NCBI GenBank assembly: GCA_029850535.1
Contig: JARCRU010000030.1
Span: forward strand, 1-64,000
DNA from: Actinomycetota bacterium
Lineage (GTDB): Bacteria > Actinomycetota > Acidimicrobiia > Acidimicrobiales > RAAP-2
Reading direction: 5' to 3'
Length of the DNA: 64,000 nucleotides
Below, piece by piece: positions 35,588 through 46,515 of this stretch. Under the pieces are notes generated by a model that saw only the letters and a list, made by a program, of their open reading frames with translations, made no database searches and was not told where the DNA came from. How positions within the stretch are numbered: position 1 is the stretch's first letter; the number at the start of each line of letters is the position of its first letter. The position numbers were made by a program, and so were the translations under genes.

Positions 35588-37119
35588 TCCCACTCAATGG
35601 TGCCGGGCGGCTTCGAGGTCACGTCCAGCGCCACTCGATTGACACCCGGCACTTCACGAATCAATCGGTTGGCGATGGATTCAATGACCTCGTAGGGCAG
35701 GCGGGCCCAGTCCGCGGTCATGGCGTCGTCGGAGGTGACCGCTCGAATAACGATCGGGTACGCGTAGGTTCGTCCGTCTCCCATGACCCCCACGGTACGC
35801 ACCGCCGGTAACACGGCAAAACTCTGCCAGAGTTCGCGGTACAGTCCGGCCCGCTTGATCTCGTCGACCACCACGTGATCCGCGTTACGCAGGATCTCGG
35901 CGCGCTCGCGGGTGACTTCACCAATGATGCGCACGCCCAGTCCCGGACCGGGAAACGGCTGGCGCCAGACGATCTCGTCGGGCAGGCCGAGCTCCTCTCC
36001 CACGTGGCGCACCTCGTCCTTGAAGAGACTGCGCAACGGTTCGATCAAGTCGAACGAGAGGTCCTCGGGCAGACCCCCCACGTTGTGGTGGCTCTTGATG
36101 TTGGCGGCGTGACCCGAGCCCGACTCGATGACGTCGGGGTAGAGGGTGCCCTGGACCAAGAAGCGGGGGGCATCCTCGCCCTCGGTGAGTTCGCGCGCGA
36201 CGGCCTCGAACTCTCGGATGAAGAGTTCGCCGATGATCTTGCGTTTGCGTTCGGGGTCGGTCACCCCGGCCAGCGCTTCGAAGAAGCGGTCCTGGGCCTT
36301 GACGTGAATGAGTCGCACTCCGAATTGACGGGTGAAGGTGGCTTCGATCTGCTCGCCCTCGTTCTGGCGCATGAGCCCGGTGTCGACGAAGACGCAGGTC
36401 AACTGGGTGCCGATGGCCTTGGTCACCAGCGCGGCCGCGACGGCGGAGTCCACGCCACCCGAGAGGGCGCACAGCACTCGCTCGGTGCCGACGCGCGCGC
36501 GAATGGCCGCGACCTGGTCGTCGATGATGGAAGTATTGGTCCAGGTGGGAGGGATCTCGGCCACGTGGTGCAAGAAGTTCTCGAGCAGTTCTTGCCCACG
36601 TTCGGAATGCGCCACTTCCGGGTGGAATTGCACCGCGAAGAGTTGACGGCTCGTGTCCTCCATTACCGCGACCGGCGCCAACGGGGTGGACGCGGTGACC
36701 ACGAAGCCCGCGGGCGCGGTGGCGATGGCGTCGCCGTGGCTCATCCAACACGACTGCGTGTCGGGCCACTCCGCCATGAGAGAACTCGGACCGTGACGGG
36801 TCAGCTCGGTGCGTCCGTATTCCCCGGCGCCGGTGTGCGCCACCTCGCCGCCCAGTTGTTGGGCCATGAGTTGGGCGCCGTAGCAAATACCCAACATCGG
36901 GATGCCGAGTTCGAAGATGGCCGGGTCCAGCGACGGCGCGGGAACCTCGTAGACCGACTGGGGGCCACCCGAGAGAATGATGGCCGACGGTTGCTTCGCG
37001 CGCACCTCGTCGGCGCTGATGGTGCTCTGGACGATCTCGGAGTAGACGCGCGCTTCACGCACGCGTCGCGCGATCAGCTGGGCGTACTGGGCCCCGAAGT
37101 CAACGACCAGGACCGTCAA
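35584..37119 (-). CDS. guaA: GMP synthase (glutamine-hydrolysing)
   Basis: Converts XMP to GMP; 511 residues. The class I amidotransferase domain has the catalytic cysteine in [13 protein letters not shown] (Cys79) and the His/Glu pair in [13 protein letters not shown]. The synthetase domain has the PP-loop [16 protein letters not shown], then [12 protein letters not shown] and [14 protein letters not shown]. The C-terminal dimerisation domain ends [10 protein letters not shown], the standard ending. Its ATG overlaps the guaB3 stop by four bases and its stop overlaps the pcrA start. All three genes are therefore coupled. Confidence 0.97.
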   Translation of the reverse strand: MTVLVVDFGAQYAQLIARRVREARVYSEIVQSTISADEVRAKQPSAIILSGGPQSVYEVPAPSLDPAIFELGIPMLGICYGAQLMAQQLGGEVAHTGAGEYGRTELTRHGPSSLMAEWPDTQSCWMSHGDAIATAPAGFVVTASTPLAPVAVMEDTSRQLFAVQFHPEVAHSERGQELLENFLHHVAEIPPTWTNTSIIDDQVAAIRARVGTERVLCALSGGVDSAVAAALVTKAIGTQLTCVFVDTGLMRQNEGEQIEATFTRQFGVRLIHVKAQDRFFEALAGVTDPERKRKIIGELFIREFEAVARELTEGEDAPRFLVQGTLYPDVIESGSGHAANIKSHHNVGGLPEDLSFDLIEPLRSLFKDEVRHVGEELGLPDEIVWRQPFPGPGLGVRIIGEVTRERAEILRNADHVVVDEIKRAGLYRELWQSFAVLPAVRTVGVMGDGRTYAYPIVIRAVTSDDAMTADWARLPYEVIESIANRLIREVPGVNRVALDVTSKPPGTIEWE

Positions 37120-38279
37120 TGTCCCATGCCTACGCCCTGGGCGCGCTGCAATTGCTTGCCCTCGGTCTGCAACGACGGCGCCAGCATGATCTCGGCCTTC
37201 TGGAATTCCTTCAGCGTCTCGTAGCCGCAGGTCGCCATCGACGTGCGCAGGGCGCCGAAGAGGTTGAGACGACCGTCATTCTCGTGGGCCGGTCCGACCA
37301 AGACTTCCTTCAAGGTGCCACGCACCTTGGTGCGCACGCGCGTGCCGCGCGGCAACGTCGGGTGAAAGGTCGCCATACCCCAGTGGAAACCGTGCGCCGG
37401 CGCCTCGACGGCGCTAGTGAGGGGCGAACCAATCATGACTGCGTCCGCACCGCACGCAATCGCCTTGGCGATGTCGCCGCCCTTGGACATGCCACCGTCG
37501 GCGATGACGTGCACGTAAACACCCGTCTCGTCCAGGTGGCGCATGCGCGCGCCGGCGACGTCAGCGATGGCCGTCGCCTGGGGGACGCCAATGCCGAGCA
37601 CGGCGCGTGAGGTGCAGGCGTTACCCGGACCGACTCCCACCAGGACGCCCGCGGCGCCGGTGCGCATCAGGTGCAGGGCCGCCTGGTAGCTCGCGCATCC
37701 GCCCACGATGACGGGCAACTCGAATTCACGGATGAACTTCTTCAAATTCAGGGGCTCCACGGTCTTGGACACGTGTTCGGCCGACACGACGGTCCCCTGG
37801 ATCACCAGGATGTCGAGTCCGGCGTCCAGGATGGTCTTGGCCATCCAGTCCGTCTTCTGGGGGGTCACCGAGGCGGATGTGGTGATGCCGGCGGCCTTCA
37901 TCTGGCGAATACGCTCGGCGACCAGTTCGAGTTTGACGGGTTCGAGGTACATCTGCTGCATGCGCGCGGTGGCCTTGTCGTCGTCAAGCGTCTGAATCTC
38001 CTCGAACAACGCCGTCGGGTCCTCGTAGCGGGTCCACAGGCCCTCGAGGTTCAAGACGCCCAGGCCCCCCAGGCGACCCATCTCGATAGCGGTCGTGGGC
38101 GAGATAGCGCCGTCCATCGCCGAACCCAGGACGGGCAGGTCGAACTTGTAGGCGTCGATCTGCCACGAGATGTCCACGTCCTCGGGGTCTCGGGTGCGAC
38201 GCGACGGCACGATGGCGATGTCGTCGAAGCCGTAGGCCTGACGAGCCGACTTATAGATACCGATTTCTACTTCCGCCAT
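37116..38279 (-). CDS. guaB3: GuaB3-type IMP dehydrogenase-related protein, no CBS domains
   Basis: A 387-residue TIM-barrel enzyme of the IMPDH/GMP reductase group. The barrel motifs are [32 protein letters not shown] and the active-site loop [20 protein letters not shown], with the catalytic cysteine. Further on are [19 protein letters not shown] and [16 protein letters not shown]. The two CBS domains of classical GuaB are absent, as in the actinobacterial and cyanobacterial GuaB3 subfamily. GuaB3 has been characterised as an IMPDH in cyanobacteria. GGAGG five bases before ATG 38279 fixes the start. A classical guaB may lie elsewhere. Confidence 0.92.
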   Translation of the reverse strand: MAEVEIGIYKSARQAYGFDDIAIVPSRRTRDPEDVDISWQIDAYKFDLPVLGSAMDGAISPTTAIEMGRLGGLGVLNLEGLWTRYEDPTALFEEIQTLDDDKATARMQQMYLEPVKLELVAERIRQMKAAGITTSASVTPQKTDWMAKTILDAGLDILVIQGTVVSAEHVSKTVEPLNLKKFIREFELPVIVGGCASYQAALHLMRTGAAGVLVGVGPGNACTSRAVLGIGVPQATAIADVAGARMRHLDETGVYVHVIADGGMSKGGDIAKAIACGADAVMIGSPLTSAVEAPAHGFHWGMATFHPTLPRGTRVRTKVRGTLKEVLVGPAHENDGRLNLFGALRTSMATCGYETLKEFQKAEIMLAPSLQTEGKQLQRAQGVGMGH

Positions 38280-38520
38280 GGCGACCTCCGGGGTGCAACC
38301 GCGCTCTGGGCTGAACGTGACTGCCTCCAATCTACTGGACGTCATTGGGCCCAACGCCGCCGCCGCGCACGCGACTCCGCGAGCACCGCGCTATCAACGC
38401 GCGCGCCGGGACTCGAGCGCGGCGGCCTTGCTTGATCGGCGCCATAAATTTGACACCTAAAATGATTCACGTCTTGGGCACGTGCCTAACTTTCGGACCC
38501 CACCTCAAGGAGCCCCCACC
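38280..38520. other. Divergent promoter region between guaB3 and mmpL
   Basis: This 241-bp gap feeds guaB3 leftwards and the MMPL gene rightwards. A TAAAAT box at 38458-38463 sits 58 bp before the MMPL start, but no well-spaced -35 was found. No riboswitch-like or tRNA-like structure was recognised. Confidence 0.4.
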
Positions 38521-40644
38521 GTGAAGTCACTCGCCCGGTTCAGTGTGCGACGCCGCTGGCTCGTTCTCGTCATCTGGATCATCTTGATCATTGGGGTCAA
38601 CGTGGCCGCCCAAGCGGCGGGCACGGCGTACTCGAACTCCTTCAGCCTGCCCGGCACCGACTCGACGCACGCGCTGCAACTGCTCGAGAAAGGCTTCCCC
38701 CACGCCTCGGGTGACTCCGACCAAATCGTCTTTCACGCGACGTCCGGACAACTCTCGAGCGACGCCGCGACGATCGCCCCGGTGATGAATTCACTCACGA
38801 CTCTCACCAACGTGGGGACCGTCTCGCCCCTCCAGTACTCCAAGATCGATCCCGCGATCGGCTACGTGACGGTCACCTTCACCAAACAGGCCAACCTGCT
38901 CAGCACCCCACAAATTCAAGCCGTCGTCAGCGCCGCGTCGAAACTGCGCTCGTCCACCTTGCAGGTGGAATTCGGGGGCAACGCCTTTGGCCAATTGACC
39001 TCGCCCAAGGGTTCACCGGGCGAGGGCGTCGGCCTCCTCTTGACCGCGGTGGTCCTGTTCCTCGCCTTCGGGTCCTTGTGGGCCATGCTGTTGCCCCTCG
39101 GCGTGGCGCTCTTCGCGATTGGCATCGCCTCGGGGGCCACCACCCTGCTCAGCCACGGACTCTCCATCGCCCAGTTCGCGCCGATCCTCGGATCGCTGAT
39201 CGGACTAGGTGTCGGCATTGACTACGCCCTCTTCATCGTCACCCGGGCGCGCCAGAATCTACGTCAGGGCATGAGTGTCGAGGACGCCATCGTCACCGCG
39301 GTGAACACCTCGGGGCGCGCGGTGCTCTTCGCCGGAGCCACCGTCTGCGTGGCGTTGCTGGGCATGTTGGTGCTGGGCTTCTCGTTCCTCGACGGCCTGG
39401 GCGTCGCCGCGTCGGTCACGGTGTTGATCACCATGTTCGCCTCGCTCACCCTGCTGCCCTCGCTGTTGGCGTTCCAGAAGCACCGCGTGCTGAGCCGACG
39501 CGAACGTCGCCGCTTGGCCAGTGACGGCCCCGAGCCCGCCCTGATCGAAGGGGGCTGGCAGCGCTGGGCGCTCTTCGTGAGCCGCCACCCCCGCTCGCTC
39601 TCCCTGGGGTCCTTGGTGCTCATCGTGCTGATCGCTCTGCCGATCTTCTCGCTCAACCTCGGTATCTCCGACCAGGGTTCGGACCCCGCCGGCTCGACCA
39701 CCCGCATGGCCTACGACTACCTGGGTCAGGGCTTCGGGCCGGGTTCTAACGGCCCCCTTCTCGTGGTCGGCGACGTGCACAACAGCGCCGACGTGGCGAC
39801 GATGGCCTCACTGGCCTCCACCTTGCGCACCGCCCCCGACGTGGCCTTCGTCGGTCCGGTCAACGTCAACCCCACCAAGACCGTCGCGCTGATCACCGTC
39901 GTGCCCAAGTCCAGTCCCCAATCACGATCGACGACGACGCTCATCGACGCCATCCGTTCGCAGTACGTGCCGGCGGCGACGTCGACCACGCACACCGCGA
40001 TCTACGTCGGCGGTGCGCGAGCGCTCTCCGACGACTTCGCCAACATCCTCGACTCGAAGATCCCCCTGTTCCTCGTGGTCATCGTGCTGCTCGGCTGTCT
40101 GCTGCTGATGGTCGCCTTCCGCTCCGTCGTCATCCCGCTCGTCGCGGCCCTGATGAACCTCCTAGCGGTGGGGGCCTCGTTCGGTCTCGTCGTCGCGGTG
40201 TTCCAGTGGGGCTGGGGCAGCTCACTCATCGGATCGGGTTCGGGACCCATCGAGTCCTACCTGCCGATCATCATGATCGCCATCCTCTTCGGCCTCTCGA
40301 TGGACTACCAGGTCTTCCTGGTCTCGCGCATGCACGAGGAGTGGGTCAACACTGGTGACAACGAGATGTCCATCGTCCACGGTCAAGCCAACACCGGGCG
40401 AGTCATCACGGCGGCCGCACTCATCATGATCTCGGTCTTCTTCTCCTTCGCCTTCGGCGGACAACGCATCATCGCGGAGTTCGGCATTGGACTCGGAGGA
40501 GCAGTGTTGCTCGACGCGTTCATCCTGCGCACCATCCTCGTGCCGTCGATGATGCACTACCTCGGCCGGGCCAACTGGTGGATGCCCAAGTGGCTCGACC
40601 GCATCGTGCCACACGTGGCGGTCGAAGCCGGCGAAGACAACTAG
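38521..40644 (+). CDS. MMPL-family (RND) membrane transporter
   Basis: A 707-residue transporter with the MMPL duplication: a first helix (about 10-32), an extracytoplasmic loop, five to six helices, then the pattern repeated. Helix-rich blocks include VGLLLTAVVLFLAFGSLWAM, LIGLGVGIDYALFIVTR with the Asp-Tyr of the proton relay, and IAILFGLSMDYQVFLVSRMHEEW in the second half. Both halves carry the GxDYALF/SMDYQVF signature. I chose GTG 38521 because AAGGAG lies eight bases upstream; GTG 38482 is in frame. Cargo is unknown; in actinobacteria relatives export lipids or drugs. Confidence 0.92.
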   Translation: MKSLARFSVRRRWLVLVIWIILIIGVNVAAQAAGTAYSNSFSLPGTDSTHALQLLEKGFPHASGDSDQIVFHATSGQLSSDAATIAPVMNSLTTLTNVGTVSPLQYSKIDPAIGYVTVTFTKQANLLSTPQIQAVVSAASKLRSSTLQVEFGGNAFGQLTSPKGSPGEGVGLLLTAVVLFLAFGSLWAMLLPLGVALFAIGIASGATTLLSHGLSIAQFAPILGSLIGLGVGIDYALFIVTRARQNLRQGMSVEDAIVTAVNTSGRAVLFAGATVCVALLGMLVLGFSFLDGLGVAASVTVLITMFASLTLLPSLLAFQKHRVLSRRERRRLASDGPEPALIEGGWQRWALFVSRHPRSLSLGSLVLIVLIALPIFSLNLGISDQGSDPAGSTTRMAYDYLGQGFGPGSNGPLLVVGDVHNSADVATMASLASTLRTAPDVAFVGPVNVNPTKTVALITVVPKSSPQSRSTTTLIDAIRSQYVPAATSTTHTAIYVGGARALSDDFANILDSKIPLFLVVIVLLGCLLLMVAFRSVVIPLVAALMNLLAVGASFGLVVAVFQWGWGSSLIGSGSGPIESYLPIIMIAILFGLSMDYQVFLVSRMHEEWVNTGDNEMSIVHGQANTGRVITAAALIMISVFFSFAFGGQRIIAEFGIGLGGAVLLDAFILRTILVPSMMHYLGRANWWMPKWLDRIVPHVAVEAGEDN

Positions 40645-40751
40645 CAGGTGGTGTCGGTGCCCACTGGTGACGCCATGTCAGCGGGTACGCTCGCAGCACA
40701 GAAACGATCGCGCTCGATGTGCGTCGCGACCTTGGAGGCAGCGTCGGGGAG

Positions 40752-41600
40752 TCACCCCGAGTGGTCTCGCCGCGCCGTGGCGAGCACCGAGACGTAGTGA
40801 CGAGTCAACTCGCCCCCGTAGTCTCGATCAATTATTTCCTTAAGACGCTCAAAGAGCGCGGTACGCTTCAGGTCGTCCATGACGAGGAACCGCGAGTAGG
40901 TCCCGACGAGACCCAGCGCCTCGGGAGTCGAATAGGCACGCGTCCAGGGATAGAGAGCGACCTCGGGCGCGTCGAAGAGTTCTCCGGCAACCACCGTGGT
41001 CCCCTGGGGCGACATCGCCTCCCACAGCGCGCCAATGTCGTGGGCCGCGTCGCGGATAATATAACGCAGGTCGGCGATGTCGGGAGAGTCACGCTCGTCG
41101 TCGACTCCGTGGACAATTCGCTCGTCGCGCGTGGCCACGCTGAAGTCGTGAAAACTCCCCTCGGCGAGTGCCTTGTTCCCCGCCAGCGCGATGAACCCAC
41201 CGTCGGCCAGCACCGCCGCCGCCTTGGTCCAGCGAATCTCGGGCGCCACCCAGTGAAAGGCCGACGCGGAAAACACCACGTCGAAGCGGCGCCCGTGCGC
41301 GCGCCAGTCCTCAAAGGTCGACACCTCGACGGCGAAGCGCTCCTCGCCAAACTTCTCTCGCGCCACGCGGGCCAATTGCTCACCGGGATCGACCCCGAGC
41401 ACCGACCACCCTCGCGAGATCATCTCCTCGGTGGCGACGCCGGGTCCGCAGCCAACTTCGAGAATGCGCGACGTGGCATTGATCGCGGCCCGACCCGCGA
41501 GATCATCGAATAGTTCTCGCGGGTAGCGCGGTCGAAACTGGTCGTAGACGAGGGCGGCGCCATCGAAGGTGAGGCCTCGGGTCAGGTCGCGCGCCGCCAT
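40752..41600 (-). CDS. SAM-dependent class I methyltransferase
   Basis: A 282-residue Rossmann methyltransferase. Motif I is SRILEVGCGPGVATEEMISRG, motif II VLGVDPGEQLARVAREKFG, and the post-I region FDVVFSASAFHWVAPE. The N-terminal RGLTFDGAALVYDQFRPRYPRELF is typical of the UbiE-like methyltransferase_11 group. The substrate cannot be inferred. ATG 41600 has GAGGAG directly adjacent, which is too close to be ideal; an in-frame GTG nine codons earlier is an alternative. It lies just downstream of the groEL terminator, so it is probably expressed separately. Confidence 0.85.
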   Translation of the reverse strand: MAARDLTRGLTFDGAALVYDQFRPRYPRELFDDLAGRAAINATSRILEVGCGPGVATEEMISRGWSVLGVDPGEQLARVAREKFGEERFAVEVSTFEDWRAHGRRFDVVFSASAFHWVAPEIRWTKAAAVLADGGFIALAGNKALAEGSFHDFSVATRDERIVHGVDDERDSPDIADLRYIIRDAAHDIGALWEAMSPQGTTVVAGELFDAPEVALYPWTRAYSTPEALGLVGTYSRFLVMDDLKRTALFERLKEIIDRDYGGELTRHYVSVLATARRDHSG

Positions 41601-41648
41601 CTCCTCATTCTGACAGTCGCGCGCCACCACGACCAGAGTGGCCAGATG

Positions 41649-41674
41649 AAAAAACCGGGCCCGAAGGCCCGGTT
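41649..41674 (-). terminator. Intrinsic terminator of groESL
   Basis: On the minus strand the stem AACCGGGCC-TTCG-GGCCCGGTT runs straight into a T-run (TTTTTT), 26 bases after the groEL stop. It has a stable UUCG tetraloop and is a textbook Rho-independent terminator, the clearest in the window. Confidence 0.92.
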
Positions 41675-41699
41675 CTTCCAACGTCGCGTGAGCAACGTG

Positions 41700-43337
<1,638 letters not shown>

Positions 43338-43631
43338 CTACTTGGTAATCGTGGCGAGTACGTCACGGCTCGAGAGGATCAAGAGGTCCTCGCCGTCGAC
43401 GGCGATCTCGGTGCCGCCGTACTTGGAGTAGACGACGGTGTCGCCGACGTTGACGCCGGTCGGGAAGATCTCGCCGGTGGCGTCAGCGCGACGACCGGGA
43501 CCGGTGGCGAGCACTTCGCCCTGCTGAGGCTTCTCCTTGGCGGTGTCGGGAATGACCAGACCCGATGCCGTGGTCGCTTCCGCGGTGTTGGGACGGACCA
43601 CGATACGGTCTTCTAGTGGGTGCAGTTTCAT
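43338..43631 (-). CDS. groS: Co-chaperonin GroES
   Basis: A 97-residue co-chaperonin. The start [24 protein letters not shown] is characteristic and includes the mobile loop (residues about 17-32, ending GLVIPD). The C-terminus [20 protein letters not shown] is complete. I chose ATG 43631 because AGGAGG lies eight bases upstream. An in-frame ATG at 43637 is only two bases from that site. It leads the groES-groEL transcript. Confidence 0.97.
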   Translation of the reverse strand: MKLHPLEDRIVVRPNTAEATTASGLVIPDTAKEKPQQGEVLATGPGRRADATGEIFPTGVNVGDTVVYSKYGGTEIAVDGEDLLILSSRDVLATITK

Positions 43632-43651
43632 TGGCATTGCCTCCTGTTTGG

Positions 43652-43678
43652 TTAGCACTCAAACGTTGTGACTGCCAA
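43652..43678. promoter_or_regulatory. CIRCE element 1 (HrcA operator) of groESL
   Basis: TTAGCACTC - nine bases - GACTGCCAA. The left arm matches the CIRCE consensus (TTAGCACTC-N9-GAGTGCTAA) perfectly and the right arm at seven of nine positions. It lies 21 bp upstream of the groES ATG, downstream of the predicted -10, where HrcA binding blocks transcription. Confidence 0.8.
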
Positions 43679-43706
43679 TTTAGCAGACTCATGCGCCGAG
43701 TGCCAA
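43677..43706 (-). promoter_or_regulatory. Predicted groESL promoter
   Basis: On the minus strand TTGGCA (43706-43701) is followed after 18 bases by TAAATT (43682-43677). These match the -35 TTGACA at 5/6 and the -10 TATAAT at 4/6. It coincides with CIRCE element 2 and puts the transcription start near element 1. Confidence 0.55.
43680..43706. promoter_or_regulatory. CIRCE element 2 (HrcA operator) of groESL
   Basis: TTAGCAGAC - nine bases - GAGTGCCAA. The right arm matches CIRCE at eight of nine and the left at seven of nine, with the canonical 9-bp spacer. It starts two positions after element 1 ends, making a tandem pair. Confidence 0.7.
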
Positions 43707-43718
43707 CGGCGCCTCGCT

Positions 43719-44330
43719 TTAGGGGGCGAGGCGCTCGCGTCGCCACCCGTTCCGGGCGGGCTGATAGACCACCCGGTCGTGCAAGCGGTCACGGCGATGT
43801 TGCCAGAACTCGAAATAGGTCGGGGTCAGGAGAAATCCACCCCAATTCTCCGGCCGGGGTACCTCGAGCCCGGAAAACTCCTCGTCGAGTCGGGCCAAAC
43901 GATTCTCTAGTTGGACCCTACTCGCCAACACCGAACTCTGCGCGCTCGCGTGAGCCCCGATCTGGTGTCCGCGGGGTCGCGAGGCGAAATAGGCGTCCGA
44001 CGCCGTCGCGTCCATGTGGCGCACCGGGCCCTCGATACGGATCTGGCGGCCCAAGGGTTCGCAGTACCACAGCAGGGCCGCGTGCGAATTCTCCTCGAGT
44101 TCTCGGCCCTTGCGCGAGGAGTAGTTCGAGTACCAGCCAAAGCCGTCGTCGCCCACGTAGCGCAGCAGGACCATCCGCGCACTCGGACGCGCGTCACGCG
44201 AGGCGGTGACCAGCGCGATCGCCTCGCGTTCTCGCATCTCGACCGCGGCCTCGTCGAACCAACGTCGGAACTGGACGAAGGGGCTGACGTCGGTGTCCTC
44301 GACGTCGAGGGGGACCCAGCGCTCACTCAC
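43719..44330 (-). CDS. pdxH: Pyridoxamine 5'-phosphate oxidase
   Basis: An FMN enzyme oxidising PNP/PMP to PLP, 203 residues. Signatures are PFVQFRRWFDEAAVEM and ARPSARMVLLRYVGDDGFGWYSNYSSRKGREL with the FMN-binding arginine/serine set. AALLWYCEPLGRQIRIEG and the C-terminal WGGFLLTPTYFEFWQHRRDRLHDR follow, the last a near-diagnostic PdxH ending. GTG 44330 overlaps the tsaD stop as GTGA behind GGAG. It is the last gene of the tsa run, and PLP from it would serve enzymes such as Alr upstream in the same run. Confidence 0.95.
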   Translation of the reverse strand: MSERWVPLDVEDTDVSPFVQFRRWFDEAAVEMREREAIALVTASRDARPSARMVLLRYVGDDGFGWYSNYSSRKGRELEENSHAALLWYCEPLGRQIRIEGPVRHMDATASDAYFASRPRGHQIGAHASAQSSVLASRVQLENRLARLDEEFSGLEVPRPENWGGFLLTPTYFEFWQHRRDRLHDRVVYQPARNGWRRERLAP

Positions 44331-45337
44331 GAGATCTCCGCCAGCGCCCACGAGGGTCGCGCCGACAGCGCGAGATCGCTGGGCCCACCGTGGGCGAAGC
44401 GGTACCAGCCCGCCGCCGCGATCATCGCCGCGTTGTCGGTGCACATCGACAAACTCGGCAGCAGGGCCGCTACGGCGAATTCCTGCGCCACTCGCTCGAC
44501 CCCGCGACGCAGCGCCGAATTGGCGGCGACGCCCCCCGCCAGCGCCACCGCGCGCACGTCCGGATAGGCCACCAGGGTGCGACGCAGCTTGCGTAACAAC
44601 TGTTCACTGACCGCGGCCTGGAAGGACGCCGCCACGTCGGCGAGGGCGACCTCGGGGTGCTTCTCGGTGGCGCGCACCACGGCGGTCTTGAGTCCCGAGA
44701 AGGAGAAATCGAAGTCCTCACCCGTCATCGAGACGGGCAATTTCAAGGTGCCGGGCGTGCCGCCGGCGGCCAGGCGGTCGATCTCGGGGCCGCCCGGATA
44801 CGCCAGACCGAGCCAGCGCGCCACCTTGTCGTACGCCTCACCGGCGGCGTCGTCGATCGTCTCGCCCAGGACCTCGTGCTCGCCGGGACCGTGTTGAAGG
44901 ACGATCATGGAATGCCCCCCTGACACCAACAGCGTCACGATCGGCCACTGCAGATCCGGTCGCTCCAGGAGTGGCGCGAAGAGGTGGCCCTCGAGGTGGT
45001 TCACTCCCACGAAGGGCAGGTCCCACGCCAGCGCGTAGGCTTTGGCGGCCGAGAGCCCGATCAGCAACGAGCCGATCAACCCGGGGCCGCTGGTGACGGC
45101 GACCACGTCGATGGCCGGAGCGTGGGGGTCGAGTCCCGCCTCGACGAGAGCTCGTCGCACCACCGGTCCGATCGTGGTGAGATGCGCGCGCCCGGCGAGT
45201 TCAGGCACGACGCCGCCGAACGCCCGGTGTTGGTCAATCGAGGACTCGATGACCGAAGAATGTACGTGCAACTGCGCATCCACCACGGCGGCGGCGGTGT
45301 CGTCGCAACTCGTTTCGATCGCCAGGGCGAGAGCCAT
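44327..45337 (-). CDS. tsaD: tRNA N6-adenosine threonylcarbamoyltransferase TsaD
   Basis: The transferase that puts threonylcarbamoyl on A37 of ANN-decoding tRNAs (t6A). It has 336 residues with an ASKHA fold. It begins LALAIETSCDDTAAAVVD. The metal-binding pair is in GVNHLEGHLFAPL (His114, His118). VTLLVSGGHSMIVL, SFSGLKTAVVR and VALAGGVAANSALR complete the signature. It lies five bases after rimI-type gene end on the same strand and overlaps pdxH. Confidence 0.97.
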   Translation of the reverse strand: MALALAIETSCDDTAAAVVDAQLHVHSSVIESSIDQHRAFGGVVPELAGRAHLTTIGPVVRRALVEAGLDPHAPAIDVVAVTSGPGLIGSLLIGLSAAKAYALAWDLPFVGVNHLEGHLFAPLLERPDLQWPIVTLLVSGGHSMIVLQHGPGEHEVLGETIDDAAGEAYDKVARWLGLAYPGGPEIDRLAAGGTPGTLKLPVSMTGEDFDFSFSGLKTAVVRATEKHPEVALADVAASFQAAVSEQLLRKLRRTLVAYPDVRAVALAGGVAANSALRRGVERVAQEFAVAALLPSLSMCTDNAAMIAAAGWYRFAHGGPSDLALSARPSWALAEIS

Positions 45338-45346
45338 GACCCCAGC

Positions 45347-45841
45347 CTAGGGAGCGTCGAGCTCATCGGGCGAACTGGCCGCGTCGAGAGGAGCGATATC
45401 GGCCCAGAGGATCAGGGCGTCCTCGTGCGTCTGCTGGTAGTAGTTCTTGCGCACCCCGACCGGGGCGAAGCCGTAGCGGTAGTACAGCGCCAGGGCCCGG
45501 GTGTTCGAGACCGCGACTTCCAGGGTCGCGCGCGTCACCCCGCTGCGGCGCACCTGCGCCCACGCCTCGTCGAGCAACGACGTCGCGACGCCGCGGCCCT
45601 CGTGCCCCTGGCGCGTCCCGATGGAGTTGATGTGCAACTCATCTTTCATCACGAACATCAGCCCGAGGTAGCCAATGATGATGCCGTTCTCCTCGGCGAC
45701 GCTATAGCGGCGGTTCTCGACATTGGTGATCTCCTCGAGCATCATCGCGCGCGACCAGGGCTCGGGAAACTGTTGGTTCTCGATGACCAGGATGTCACCG
45801 AGGTCGCGGCGCTCGGCCCGGCGGATGCGCCAGGTGTTCAC
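45347..45841 (-). CDS. rimI: Ribosomal-protein-alanine N-acetyltransferase RimI-type
   Basis: A 164-residue GNAT acetyltransferase. The acetyl-CoA motif is INSIGTRQGHEGRGVATSLLDE, and LEVAVSNTRALALYYRYGFAPVGVRKNYY is the classic RimI ending. It probably acetylates the N-terminus of ribosomal protein S18 or other proteins. The GTG at 45841 overlaps the tsaB stop as GTGA. Insertion of rimI between tsaB and tsaD is the usual actinobacterial order. Confidence 0.92.
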   Translation of the reverse strand: MNTWRIRRAERRDLGDILVIENQQFPEPWSRAMMLEEITNVENRRYSVAEENGIIIGYLGLMFVMKDELHINSIGTRQGHEGRGVATSLLDEAWAQVRRSGVTRATLEVAVSNTRALALYYRYGFAPVGVRKNYYQQTHEDALILWADIAPLDAASSPDELDAP

Positions 45842-46515
45842 GAGCGCTGGCGCGTCGTGAAGTTCGCGACGGCGTCGGCCTCTCGCAGGTACATCGGGTC
45901 CACCTGCGCCACCGTGTCGCGCGTGGCACCCAGGAGCAACGCCGCGGCCACCGACGGCACCACCTGATGTTCCACCGTGGCGTTGGGCACCGCCGCGAAG
46001 TCTCGCAGGTAGCGTTCGACGCCGTCGCCGGTGAAGATGACGGGGGCACCGTTGGTGGCCCACTCAATGACGACACTGCGCGGCGTCGCGACCGACGCCG
46101 CGGTGAGCGCCGTCACGTCGTCGTCCAAACGAAAATTCTGAAGAAAGACTTCGCCGCGACGACCGTCCACGCAGCAGACCAGGGTCCCGCGGGTGCCCCC
46201 CAGGTGCGCCCCGTGCGCCAGGAGCTCGAGCGACGACACCGCCACCAGAGAACAACCGGTGCCCTCGCTCAGTCCGAGCGCGGTGGCCAGACCGACGCGA
46301 AGACCAGTGAAGAGTCCCGGTCCGCGGTCCACCACCACGCGGTCCAGGTCGCGCGCGCGCAGGTTCGTCTCGGCGAGCACTCGCGCGATGCCGGCGCTGA
46401 GCACCTCGGTGTGGTGTCGGTCCTCGTCGAGCACCCAACCCAACTCGAACCCGTCGTTGGTGCGCAGTCCGATCGCGCACGCGGGCGTCGCGGTCTCGAT
46501 GGCGAGAATATTCAC
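45838..46515 (-). CDS. tsaB: t6A biosynthesis protein TsaB
   Basis: A 225-residue ASKHA-fold partner of TsaD that scaffolds the t6A complex. It begins NILAIETATPACAIGL and includes DLDRVVVDRGPGLFTGLRVGLATALGLSE, the most conserved TsaB stretch, then GTLVCCVDGRRGEVFLQ. GTG 46515 overlaps the tsaE stop (GTGA), so translation is coupled. It lacks the metal-binding histidines of TsaD, as expected for TsaB. Confidence 0.93.
   Translation of the reverse strand: MNILAIETATPACAIGLRTNDGFELGWVLDEDRHHTEVLSAGIARVLAETNLRARDLDRVVVDRGPGLFTGLRVGLATALGLSEGTGCSLVAVSSLELLAHGAHLGGTRGTLVCCVDGRRGEVFLQNFRLDDDVTALTAASVATPRSVVIEWATNGAPVIFTGDGVERYLRDFAAVPNATVEHQVVPSVAAALLLGATRDTVAQVDPMYLREADAVANFTTRQRS

Noticed and set aside
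35875..37224. A 449-codon plus-strand frame antisense to guaA
   Set aside because: Shadow frame opposite an intact GMP synthase; no ribosome site or motif.
38449..38478. TTGACA at 38450 as a -35 box for the MMPL gene
   Set aside because: No -10-like hexamer lies 16-19 bases downstream.
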